64,000 nt of DNA. Source: Lactiplantibacillus daowaiensis (GTDB lineage: Bacteria > Bacillota > Bacilli > Lactobacillales > Lactobacillaceae). Of this stretch, positions 26,035-33,104 are shown one piece after another (position 1 is the first letter of the stretch; every line of letters starts with the position of its first letter). Below the pieces are notes generated by a model, which was not told where the DNA came from, ran no database searches, and saw only the letters and a program-made list of their open reading frames with translations. A program made the position numbers and the translations under genes. The stretch spans positions 36,346 through 100,345 of the forward strand of contig NZ_BJDJ01000011.1 in assembly GCF_005405085.1 (NCBI RefSeq), read 5' to 3'.

Positions 26035-26676
26035 ATGACAGTCTTGATTTCTGGTTTATTCCATTTGAACACGTTGCTCCCCCAACTGATTGCCAGTTAC
26101 GGTAATTGGATCTATGTCGGTTTATTCTTATTGATTTTCGTTGAAACCGGCTTAGTCGTCTTTCCTTTTCTACCTGGTGATTCAATTCTCTTTTTATGTG
26201 GGTCATTGGCCGCGATGACCAGCGATTTAAATGTTGGGGTTTTAGTCGTATCACTAGGGATTGCCGCAATTTTAGGTGATCTGGTCAATTTTGAAATTGG
26301 TAAACGATTTGGACATCACGTGTTAAGTAGTCCCCGTTTGAGCCGGTTTATTAAACCAAAGTACTTAAAAGAATCACAAGCCTTTTTTGACCGGCATGGT
26401 AGTTTAGCGATTTTCCTTGGCCGCTTTGTGCCCATTATTCGGACTTTAGTCCCATTTACCGCTGGGATGAGTGCGATGCATTATCCGACCTTTGCCCGCT
26501 ACAATATTTTAGGTGGTCTAACTTGGATCATCGTGGCAATTAGTGCTGGCTACTTATTTGGCAATATTGCCATTGTTAAACAACATTTTGAATTGATCAT
26601 GCTAGCCATCGTGGTCATTTCTTTAATTCCGGTTGGAATCACAATGCTCAAACATCGGTCAACATTAGATGATTAA
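26035..26676 (+). CDS. DedA family membrane protein (UptA/undecaprenyl-phosphate recycling type)
   Basis: 213 aa, five to six hydrophobic segments. Family hallmarks: ETGLVVFPFLPGDS near the N-terminus and FLGRFVPIIRTLVPFTAGM with the two conserved arginines in the re-entrant region. DedA proteins of the UptA type return undecaprenyl phosphate to the inner leaflet. Start 26035 has GAGG 8 nt upstream; the open frame back to 25924 covers the promoter and is not coding. It is followed after 17 bp by a GtrA/GtcA gene, linking carrier recycling with carrier-borne sugar flipping. Confidence 0.9.
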   Translation: MTVLISGLFHLNTLLPQLIASYGNWIYVGLFLLIFVETGLVVFPFLPGDSILFLCGSLAAMTSDLNVGVLVVSLGIAAILGDLVNFEIGKRFGHHVLSSPRLSRFIKPKYLKESQAFFDRHGSLAIFLGRFVPIIRTLVPFTAGMSAMHYPTFARYNILGGLTWIIVAISAGYLFGNIAIVKQHFELIMLAIVVISLIPVGITMLKHRSTLDD

Positions 26677-26693
26677 TATGGAGGTGACAATAG

Positions 26694-27101
26694 ATGCAAG
26701 TCCTCAGTAATTTATGGCGACAGTATCAACGCGTCGCCGCGTATTTAATTTTTGGTGGGCTAACGACGCTGATTAACTTAGCCCTATTTGCGGGATTAAC
26801 TCATTTGACTGTGCCGTACCTCATTAGCAACGTTTTAGCCTGGTTCGGCTCAGTTGTCTTTGCTTACTTGACCAATCGCCAGTGGGTCTTTGAAACCAAT
26901 GCCCAAACTTGGACCGCTCGTTTGAAAGAAGTCGGTCAATTCTTTTGGTATCGGGCGTTAAGTCTTGGCATCGATGAATTAATTATGTTAGTTGGGATTA
27001 GCTTATTAGCTGGTAACCCGCTTATCGTGAAATTAATTGACCAAGTCCTCATTGTGGTCATCAATTGGTTCTTCAGTAAACACTTAATTTTTAAAGCTTA
27101 A
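26694..27101 (+). CDS. GtrA/GtcA family protein (lipid-linked sugar flippase)
   Basis: 135 aa with four TM helices; YLIFGGLTTLINLALFAGL and the C-terminal NWFFSKHLIFK match the GtrA family (consensus NFxxxRxxVF). In Listeria and Bacillus, GtcA flips undecaprenyl-phosphate-sugar for teichoic-acid glycosylation, partnered with a GtrB/CsbB-like transferase and a GT-C transferase such as YfhO. Both partner types are in this window (31057 and 33105) but not in this operon. GGAGGTGA lies 7 nt upstream. Co-transcribed with dedA. Confidence 0.88.
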   Translation: MQVLSNLWRQYQRVAAYLIFGGLTTLINLALFAGLTHLTVPYLISNVLAWFGSVVFAYLTNRQWVFETNAQTWTARLKEVGQFFWYRALSLGIDELIMLVGISLLAGNPLIVKLIDQVLIVVINWFFSKHLIFKA

Positions 27102-27103
27102 TC

Positions 27104-27143
27104 AAAACTGCCTGCGACTGATTCATTGGTCGCAGGCAGTTTT
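27104..27143. terminator. Bidirectional terminator gtcA / TetR
   Basis: 15-bp perfect stem AAAACTGCCTGCGAC / GTCGCAGGCAGTTTT with a 10-nt loop between convergent genes. Confidence 0.9.
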
Positions 27144-27723
27144 ATTTATTTTTCATCGTCGGTTTGATTTGCAATAAGACAGCTTTACGAATCGTATTGA
27201 CCGCGTCAGCAACGACATCAATCGAAGTTTCCCCATGTTGCAAGGCCCATTCGATGACGGTCATTTGTACGTTGGTCCCCATCGCCGCGATTAAATCAGC
27301 CGGCGCTGTCATGGTTGGCGCTTCTGACTTAATGAACTGTTGCCATTCCTTTAAAAGCAAGCGATGAAAAGTCGCTTCTAGGTCAGCTTCTGGCTCATGA
27401 ACGGTGAACAAGATCCGAATGGCATCACGATTATCGGCCATATCAGCCAATAAGCCGCGTACCAACGCATCAATCTCACCATCAATCATCTGATTAAATC
27501 GGTCATGGACCTTTTCGTTAAAAATCGTACTATAATAAGCCACCATTTTATCTAACAAATCATATTTATCTAAATAGTGCGCATAAAATGTCGAGCGACT
27601 AGTTAGCGACAGCTGGCAAATATCGGCAACCGTAATTTGCCGAAAAGTTTTCGTCGTCAGGAGTCGCAGCATTGCTTGTTGAATATCCCGTTCGGTTTTG
27701 ATCTTGCGGACATCTTTTGTCAT
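27142..27723 (-). CDS. TetR family transcriptional regulator
   Basis: 193 aa. The N-terminal HTH (ITVADICQLSLTSRSTFYAH, then YLDKYDLL) is typical of the DhaS/AcrR-like TetR branch; the rest is a helical ligand-binding domain of unknown ligand. GAGGGG lies 8 nt before the ATG. A long inverted repeat lies 64 bp upstream and recurs upstream of the small membrane gene at 28644, so it likely represses itself and that gene. Confidence 0.9.
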   Translation of the reverse strand: MTKDVRKIKTERDIQQAMLRLLTTKTFRQITVADICQLSLTSRSTFYAHYLDKYDLLDKMVAYYSTIFNEKVHDRFNQMIDGEIDALVRGLLADMADNRDAIRILFTVHEPEADLEATFHRLLLKEWQQFIKSEAPTMTAPADLIAAMGTNVQMTVIEWALQHGETSIDVVADAVNTIRKAVLLQIKPTMKNK

Positions 27724-27786
27724 TTTCTAAACCCCTCATCCGTACTTAAACTCATCCTAGCATACTTGTTTTTAAAATAACCATCT

Positions 27787-27820
27787 TTTTCGAACAAAAT
27801 TAAACTAAGATGTTCGAAAA
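27787..27820. promoter_or_regulatory. TetR-regulator operator 1 (upstream of the regulator)
   Basis: Perfect 10-bp arms TTTTCGAACA-N14-TGTTCGAAAA, 64 bp upstream of the TetR start. An almost identical repeat with the same 14-bp spacer lies at 28497-28530. The matched pair supports autoregulation plus control of 28644. Confidence 0.7.
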
Positions 27821-27933
27821 CCAACGCACTGTTTATTTCCTCGGTTAGCTAAGACATTAATTACATCTTCAATTTACATGTTAATATAGAAAGAAACTGG
27901 CGCGATAAACAAGCGTTATGATGATCAAGACAC

Positions 27934-27975
27934 AAGCAAGGGTGAAAAACCAACACTGGTTTTTCACCCTTGCTT
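27934..27975 (-). terminator. Terminator of the 84-aa membrane protein gene
   Basis: Perfect 19-bp stem AAGCAAGGGTGAAAAACCA and complement with loop ACAC, directly after the stop on the minus strand. Confidence 0.85.
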
Positions 27976-27977
27976 AT

Positions 27978-28232
27978 TTACTCATTATTTTTTCTACTAG
28001 AACGAACGAGTAAAAATATGATTACGATCATTAGGACAAGCTGCATTATGCTGATTGCACTAAATAAATGGTTTATCTGAATTCTGATTAGATATGCAAA
28101 ACATCCTAGCACAATCAGCCAGCCGTACTTTCTTAACAGCTTAATTACAGGTTGGCTCGGTTGTGCTTTACTATATTTATACAGCCAACCCGTAAGTATG
28201 ATCAAAATTACAACTGATACTTGATTGGTCAT
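27978..28232 (-). CDS. Small membrane protein (84 aa)
   Basis: Three hydrophobic segments (about 6-18, 37-55, 58-77) and a basic tail (RSSRKNNE); no recognised family. GAAGGTG precedes the ATG. It lies between the two TetR operators on the minus strand and has its own terminator. Codon use is more AT-rich than its neighbours. Function unknown. Confidence 0.65.
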   Translation of the reverse strand: MTNQVSVVILIILTGWLYKYSKAQPSQPVIKLLRKYGWLIVLGCFAYLIRIQINHLFSAISIMQLVLMIVIIFLLVRSSRKNNE

Positions 28233-28643
28233 AAAACACCTTCTCGATTATGGCGTGGTTTAGTCTCACTCAACTTGATACAAAGCCACAATATCAAAGT
28301 AAGTGAGAAATAAACATTAAGTTGTTGAAAAAAGACAATTTATTTTCTGTAAATATTCGTAGATTGTAACTCTTTCGCCAATTCGTAAGTCGGCTAAGCG
28401 CTGTGTTCGTTTCTTGCAGTGCCAAGATTGTGTAGAGACTATCAGGGAAAACTATTTCAAATAGTGCTAGCCAATCATCTTAACCACATCTGCACGTTTT
28501 CGAACACTTTGCCCCTTAACTGTCCGAAAACGTACGAATATCAGCGCTTTGACAGTGTTCAGATTAGGCTGACCGCGATATGCTATAACCGTTGAAAGGT
28601 CATAACAGCCTTTCAAATTTAAGTGAGAATAGAGGTAATTGCT
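28233..28643. other. 411-bp divergent gap holding TetR operator 2
   Basis: AT-rich spacer between two small membrane genes. The recognisable element is the inverted repeat at 28497-28530. TTGACA at about 28549-28554 lacks a well-spaced -10; TATGCT and TATAAC near 28580 are candidates. No ORF of note. Confidence 0.5.
28497..28530. promoter_or_regulatory. TetR-regulator operator 2 (upstream of 28644)
   Basis: TTTTCGAACA-N14-TGTCCGAAAA, one mismatch from operator 1 and the same 14-bp spacer; the arms extend to 13 bp (ACG ... CGT). It lies 114 bp before the ATG of the 89-aa membrane protein. Confidence 0.68.
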
Positions 28644-28913
28644 ATGTTTACTTGGAGTTTTTGGATTTTAGCTGTCTGGTTCGTTGTGAATGCCATTTGG
28701 ATGTGGTTCGACTTGGATAATCAACAACTACAAAAAACGTTCGCTTGGATTAACGTCGTGGCGATTGTTTGGGGGTTCTGGGCATTCTACGGTGCGGCAT
28801 CGGTTGCCAGCCTATCAGGTTGGTTCCAAGTGTTGAATTGGCTCAACGTTATTCTCGCCGCTACCCAATTTTACTTCGGCTACCGGAACTTGTCACAGCA
28901 TAAAACAGCTTAA
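28644..28913 (+). CDS. Small Trp-rich membrane protein, probable TetR target
   Basis: 89 aa with three TM helices and 11 tryptophans (for example FTWSFWILAVWFVVNAIWMW). No family recognised. ATG 28644 has AGAGGT 8 nt upstream; the earlier start at 28623 covers that site. The operator at 28497-28530 suggests induction when the TetR protein binds its ligand; DhaS-type regulators often control stress or efflux genes, but this protein is too small for a standard transporter. Confidence 0.7.
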   Translation: MFTWSFWILAVWFVVNAIWMWFDLDNQQLQKTFAWINVVAIVWGFWAFYGAASVASLSGWFQVLNWLNVILAATQFYFGYRNLSQHKTA

Positions 28914-28964
28914 TTAAACACAACTAAGTCAAAAATTATCAAACAGATTATTCCTTGCAAGTAC

Positions 28965-29012
28965 CTAAAAAAGATCGGCTTCCCTCATCCGGAGCCGACC
29001 TTTTTTAGGTTA
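28965..29012. terminator. Bidirectional terminator
   Basis: About 20-bp stem (ACCTAAAAAAG ... CTTTTTTAGGT) between convergent genes, reaching the stop codon of the GT-C gene. Confidence 0.9.
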
Positions 29013-31052
29013 TACGTCAATTTCAGTTGGACGTGGTTGCCACCAAAGCAAGCCTAAGCTTAGCGTCAACCAAATCAGCAGATTTAAGCCAATCGTCCGG
29101 ATACGCGTCAGTGGTTGTGCGGTCGTTCGGTTAAGCACGAAATACCGCCAATACACGTGAGTATTAGTCGTGACCCGTCCACTAGCTTGATTGTAGTTGG
29201 CTCTAGCCACCTGATAGTGAACGGCGTGCGGACTCTGATTTTTAATCGTCACCGTTAGTTGGCCAGCGGTCTGGGTTGGATACGTGATCGTCGCCAGTTG
29301 GTTGGTGGTACCGGTGACTTGTTTGACCAAGTGTCCCGCATGGCGAACCGTAATTTGAACGCGGCCCGTTTTCCCAGTTGGCTGTAAGCCTAATTGGTTA
29401 TTGCGACCGTTAGCTGGCAACGTTAGCGTGACGGTTTGTTGCGGGGCTAAGGCGGTCTTAGTTGCTTGAAAGTACGCCCCATTTCCTTGGCGCGCAACAA
29501 TCTGGCTTTTGACCATAGTGGTTTGGCTTGTTTGTAAAATACTTAAGCCACTAAACCCGACACCCAAAATGATTAGCCAACTAATTAACCAGCGCGATCG
29601 ACCATAGCACCAAGTCCAGCTTGGTACTGTCGCCGTAGCATCACTGCCTAACAACATTAAAATCGGTAACAACGGTAACGCGTACCGGGCCTCAACTTCC
29701 CATAGACCGACATGAAACACTGTCAAACCAATCACAATCAGCGCTAAATAACTGAGTGCTAAGCGCCGTTTGCGGGCGGTAAACCACGTCCAAGCACTAC
29801 CTAACAAGAGGCTTAAGAATAAGGTCTGAGTCCAAGTAACTAACCAAAATTGGACGGCACGTTGATGTTGTAATACCCAATTGGGGGCACGGAGCCATTG
29901 AGTGGTCAATTTAAAACTATCAAAATCACCAGTGGCCCAAAAGACCCGAAACTTCTTGGCTAAGTGTTGTAGGCTGCCATTAAGGCCCAACTGTTGTAGC
30001 CGTTGGGCAATCATAGTTTTAGCGGTCGCTTGTTTGGCCTGAGCAGTCGGTTGTTGTTCGACTTGTTTAAAGTCTGCTCGATTATACTGCCCATCTAATT
30101 GCGGATTCAAACTCATCGCAATCCAGCTCGTTGCCGGCAATGCGGTTTGGGGTTGTTTTTGATAACCAGCCGTTGTGGCCCACAGATGAAAGCCGAACCA
30201 CCAACCCGCCAGCGTTAGTAACAACATACCTAGCCAAGTCCAGTTTAGGTGCTGACGCCAGCCGCTGGCTAAGATAATCAATGCCGCCGCGAGCCAAACG
30301 ACGATCAGGTTACTCTTTACCAGTACCCCGAAACTGATCAATAAACAGGCCCCAATCCCAATTGCCCATCGCCGCCAACCACGTTGTTTAGTCAGCCATA
30401 AGCCTAATGCTAAACTCACGATCGGTATCGGCATGACTAAGACATCGGTATAGGCAAATAGCGCGTAGGCATATACCGGAACACTAACCAACCAGATCAC
30501 CATTAAACTCAAGGCCCCGGGTTGCCAATGTCGCCAGCGTCGTAAAATCGTCAAGCCAGCAACTAAGGTCGTATCCAACCAAATAAAACGCAACATATTT
30601 AAGGCGATCCATGGCGAATTGAGGCCTAGGCCTAACATTAATTTCAAACTTAAACTAGCCAATAATGTGAAATTAACATTATTGGGATAAACCGCAAAAT
30701 AATGGTTCCAAGTCGTTGACCCATGCGCTAACGCAATGGCCTGATTGCGTACAAAGTAAGCATCACTGCGCCCTACATCGACAAATTGCCAAGCAACAAT
30801 GAGCTGGGTCATGATGATCAAGCCAGCAACACCCCACAAGACACGCCGATAAGTGAGTGGCGACCAACGTGTTGTCCACCGCCGCCCACCTTGCCAAATT
30901 AGCAATACCCCGACCGTTAAGATCAGCATCACGCCTGGGCGGACCCAATCTTGGTCAGCAAAAAATTTAACGGGTTGCGTACTGGCAAAAACGATCGCCC
31001 AACATAAAATACCAGCCGCTAACCAATGTAAGCCTTTCGTTAATCGCATCAT
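29010..31052 (-). CDS. Large polytopic membrane protein, GT-C glycosyltransferase-like
   Basis: 680 aa. About 11-12 TM helices up to residue 500 are followed by an extracellular beta-rich part (about 520-640) and a last TM. The first outside loop contains an acidic residue in FVDVGRSDAYFVRNQAI, as in GT-C enzymes, which take sugars from polyprenyl phosphate. Its position immediately after a GtrB-like gene (start 4 bp past that stop, with GAGG inside the GtrB end) supports the role of final sugar transferase. The acceptor could be teichoic acid or protein. No specific family is certain. Confidence 0.7.
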   Translation of the reverse strand: MMRLTKGLHWLAAGILCWAIVFASTQPVKFFADQDWVRPGVMLILTVGVLLIWQGGRRWTTRWSPLTYRRVLWGVAGLIIMTQLIVAWQFVDVGRSDAYFVRNQAIALAHGSTTWNHYFAVYPNNVNFTLLASLSLKLMLGLGLNSPWIALNMLRFIWLDTTLVAGLTILRRWRHWQPGALSLMVIWLVSVPVYAYALFAYTDVLVMPIPIVSLALGLWLTKQRGWRRWAIGIGACLLISFGVLVKSNLIVVWLAAALIILASGWRQHLNWTWLGMLLLTLAGWWFGFHLWATTAGYQKQPQTALPATSWIAMSLNPQLDGQYNRADFKQVEQQPTAQAKQATAKTMIAQRLQQLGLNGSLQHLAKKFRVFWATGDFDSFKLTTQWLRAPNWVLQHQRAVQFWLVTWTQTLFLSLLLGSAWTWFTARKRRLALSYLALIVIGLTVFHVGLWEVEARYALPLLPILMLLGSDATATVPSWTWCYGRSRWLISWLIILGVGFSGLSILQTSQTTMVKSQIVARQGNGAYFQATKTALAPQQTVTLTLPANGRNNQLGLQPTGKTGRVQITVRHAGHLVKQVTGTTNQLATITYPTQTAGQLTVTIKNQSPHAVHYQVARANYNQASGRVTTNTHVYWRYFVLNRTTAQPLTRIRTIGLNLLIWLTLSLGLLWWQPRPTEIDV

Positions 31053-31056
31053 GAGG

Positions 31057-32049
31057 TTAACCTCGCCGCGATTCAGCAACTAATTGTGGTTGTTGAGCTT
31101 GGGAATAGTCATCCGTTTCAATAATATAGCGCGGCCGGTGTTTGACTTCGGCAAAAATCTTGCCGATATATTCACCAATGATGCTAATCCCAATCAATTG
31201 AATGCCACCTAGGAACCACAAGCTCATCATTAGTGAGGTCCACCCATTGATCACATTGCCCGTAAAAAAGCGTATCCCGGCATAAATCAACATCCCGAGG
31301 CTAATCGCAATCACCACCACACCTAACGACATAATGGCCTTGATTGGGGCAATCGAAAAGGACGTGATGCCATCCATTGCAAAGGCCAGCATCTTTTTAA
31401 ACGGATATTTAGATTCGCCAGCAAACCGTGGTTGGCGTTGATAATACAACTTGCTCGTTGGTAAACCGAGTTGGGGAATAATCCCCCGTAAAAACAAATT
31501 GGTTTCTTGATATCGCATTAAAGCGGCGACAGCACGCTGACTTAAAAGTCGATAATCCGCATGATCTGGCACGAGCTGCACACCAATCTTGCGCATCAAC
31601 CGATAAAACGTTTCAGCCGTCCACCGTTTAAAGGTTGAATCACTACTGCGGTCATTCCGGACACCTAGTACGATGTCACTACCAGACTTGAAGCGAACGA
31701 CCATCTTAGGAATCAGTTCTGGGTCATCTTGTAAATCGGCATCGATCGTGACAATTGCGTCAGAGACTGGTCCCGCAACTTGCATCCCAGCCATTAACGC
31801 ATTTTGATGACCGAAGTTACGACTGAATTTCAATCCACTATAAATTGGGTTTTGCGTTTCTAAGTCTTGAATCAACCGCCAAGTTTGATCACTACTGCCA
31901 TCATCGACAAACAATAATTTACTTTGGCTACTAATTTGGTGATCTTTAATCAACCGTTCTACAATTTCGCCTAACACCGCGGCCGACTTTGGCAACACGG
32001 CAGCTTCGTTATAGCACGGTACAATCACCGTTAAACGTAGAGATTGCAT
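31057..32049 (-). CDS. GtrB/CsbB-like polyprenyl-phosphate glycosyltransferase (GT2)
   Basis: 330 aa. The GT-A domain has LTVIVPCYNEA, VDDGSSDQT and the DxD-type TIDADLQDDP, then KFSRNFGHQNALMAG; two C-terminal TM helices (about 228-250 and 263-290). This is the GtrB/CsbB/DPM architecture: it puts a sugar from a nucleotide donor onto undecaprenyl phosphate at the inner face. GGGGG lies 7 nt before the ATG. Operon with the GT-C-like gene. A regulatory element shared with dedA-gtcA lies about 100 bp upstream. Confidence 0.92.
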   Translation of the reverse strand: MQSLRLTVIVPCYNEAAVLPKSAAVLGEIVERLIKDHQISSQSKLLFVDDGSSDQTWRLIQDLETQNPIYSGLKFSRNFGHQNALMAGMQVAGPVSDAIVTIDADLQDDPELIPKMVVRFKSGSDIVLGVRNDRSSDSTFKRWTAETFYRLMRKIGVQLVPDHADYRLLSQRAVAALMRYQETNLFLRGIIPQLGLPTSKLYYQRQPRFAGESKYPFKKMLAFAMDGITSFSIAPIKAIMSLGVVVIAISLGMLIYAGIRFFTGNVINGWTSLMMSLWFLGGIQLIGISIIGEYIGKIFAEVKHRPRYIIETDDYSQAQQPQLVAESRRG

Positions 32050-32124
32050 CACTAAGCCCCCTTATGATTTGAACCTAACTCAAATGTTGACCATTAATAT
32101 ACGCAGTTTTAAATGCGGCAACCA

Positions 32125-32162
32125 CTCAGATTAACTGAAACTTATCTGAGAAACTTTCAGAA
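32125..32162. promoter_or_regulatory. Shared envelope-regulon element, copy B (GtrB / PAP2-YfhO)
   Basis: The core TCTGA-GAAACTT-TCAGA (32145-32161) has the same N7 spacer as copy A and is likewise preceded by AACTGAAA (32133-32140). Here an extra arm, CTCAGAT (32125-32131), pairs with ATCTGAG (32144-32150), and AAACTT recurs at 32138, 32151 and 32162. It lies between divergent operons, 76 bp or more from the GtrB start and about 45 bp upstream of a TATAAT facing PAP2. Confidence 0.55.
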
Positions 32163-32204
32163 AACTTTTCTTTTTCCTAAGTAGTTGCTTAAGATTTACT
32201 TGCC

Positions 32205-32210
32205 TATAAT
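32205..32210 (+). promoter_or_regulatory. -10 box of the PAP2-YfhO promoter
   Basis: Perfect TATAAT without a good -35 17 bp upstream (TAGTTG), as expected for an activated promoter. It would give a 5' leader of about 185 nt before the PAP2 ATG. Confidence 0.45.
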
Positions 32211-32401
32211 AACGGGTGTTGATTACCAAATTAATTCCCCACGAATTGATTTGATTCACCGCTATATAGCCAGTCTATGCTTAAAACTGATTATAACCAC
32301 AAGCTGGTTCATAAAAAAAGTAATCTTAATCCAATCTTAGGACAAAAGAAGTTTGCTTAACAAAAACTTGCAAATCGTTGCTTATTTACAGGAGGACAAT
32401 T

Positions 32402-33073
32402 ATGGTAATGAAAAAGTCATACTATTCAACGCAACTCGCCTGGTCATGGCTCGGGCTCTTCGCAATTCTCGCAATCTTAGTCAGTGTTAACGCGGCCGTG
32501 CTGCAAGGTTTCGACCAAAATGCGTTTCAACTGATTGCCACACTCAATGCTAATACCATGACGCACTTTTTTACGTTTGTCACCATGGCGGCTAGTCCGG
32601 CAATAACCATAGTGATTGCCATCGTCATCGCCGCTGGTTTATATGTGCGTCATCAGCGACTAACCAGTTTACTCGTTATCAGTACCATGTTTGGCGGTGA
32701 CGTCATCGCCTTTATTTGCAAAGAAATCTTCCGGCGCAGTCGGCCGACACAGCAATTGTTAGCTGACTCTGGCTACAGCTTCCCCAGTGGTCATGTCTTT
32801 GGCACCGTCTTATTAGTTAGCATTTTACTCACCCTTAGCCGGGCCTACTTACGCACTTGGCCCTTACAGTTAGGTGTTAGCCTACTCGGGATTGCTTGGA
32901 TCATCATCGTGATGGTCGCGCGGGTCTATTTACGCGACCATTATGCTTCTGACACCGTCGCCAGTGTTTGTTTAGCGAGTGGCTGTTGGCAAATGGCACA
33001 GACTTGGTTCTGGCATTGGTCAACACCGGTCGTTAATTTCTTTCATCGCCGGCAAAACCGACCATTAGATTAA
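32402..33073 (+). CDS. PAP2 family phosphatase
   Basis: 223 aa, six TM helices. All three PAP2 motifs are present: KEIFRRSRP (KxxxxxxRP), YSFPSGH (PSGH) and ARVYLRDHYASD (SRxxxxxHxxxD with Ala for Ser). Such enzymes dephosphorylate undecaprenyl pyrophosphate or phosphatidylglycerol phosphate on the outer face; with YfhO next, lipid-carrier recycling fits. GGAGG lies 6 nt upstream of ATG 32402; the longer frame from 32378 has no ribosome site. Followed 31 bp later by YfhO. Confidence 0.9.
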   Translation: MVMKKSYYSTQLAWSWLGLFAILAILVSVNAAVLQGFDQNAFQLIATLNANTMTHFFTFVTMAASPAITIVIAIVIAAGLYVRHQRLTSLLVISTMFGGDVIAFICKEIFRRSRPTQQLLADSGYSFPSGHVFGTVLLVSILLTLSRAYLRTWPLQLGVSLLGIAWIIIVMVARVYLRDHYASDTVASVCLASGCWQMAQTWFWHWSTPVVNFFHRRQNRPLD

Positions 33074-33104
33074 AAAGTTGTTCAAGAATTGGGGTTGATT
33101 TAAC

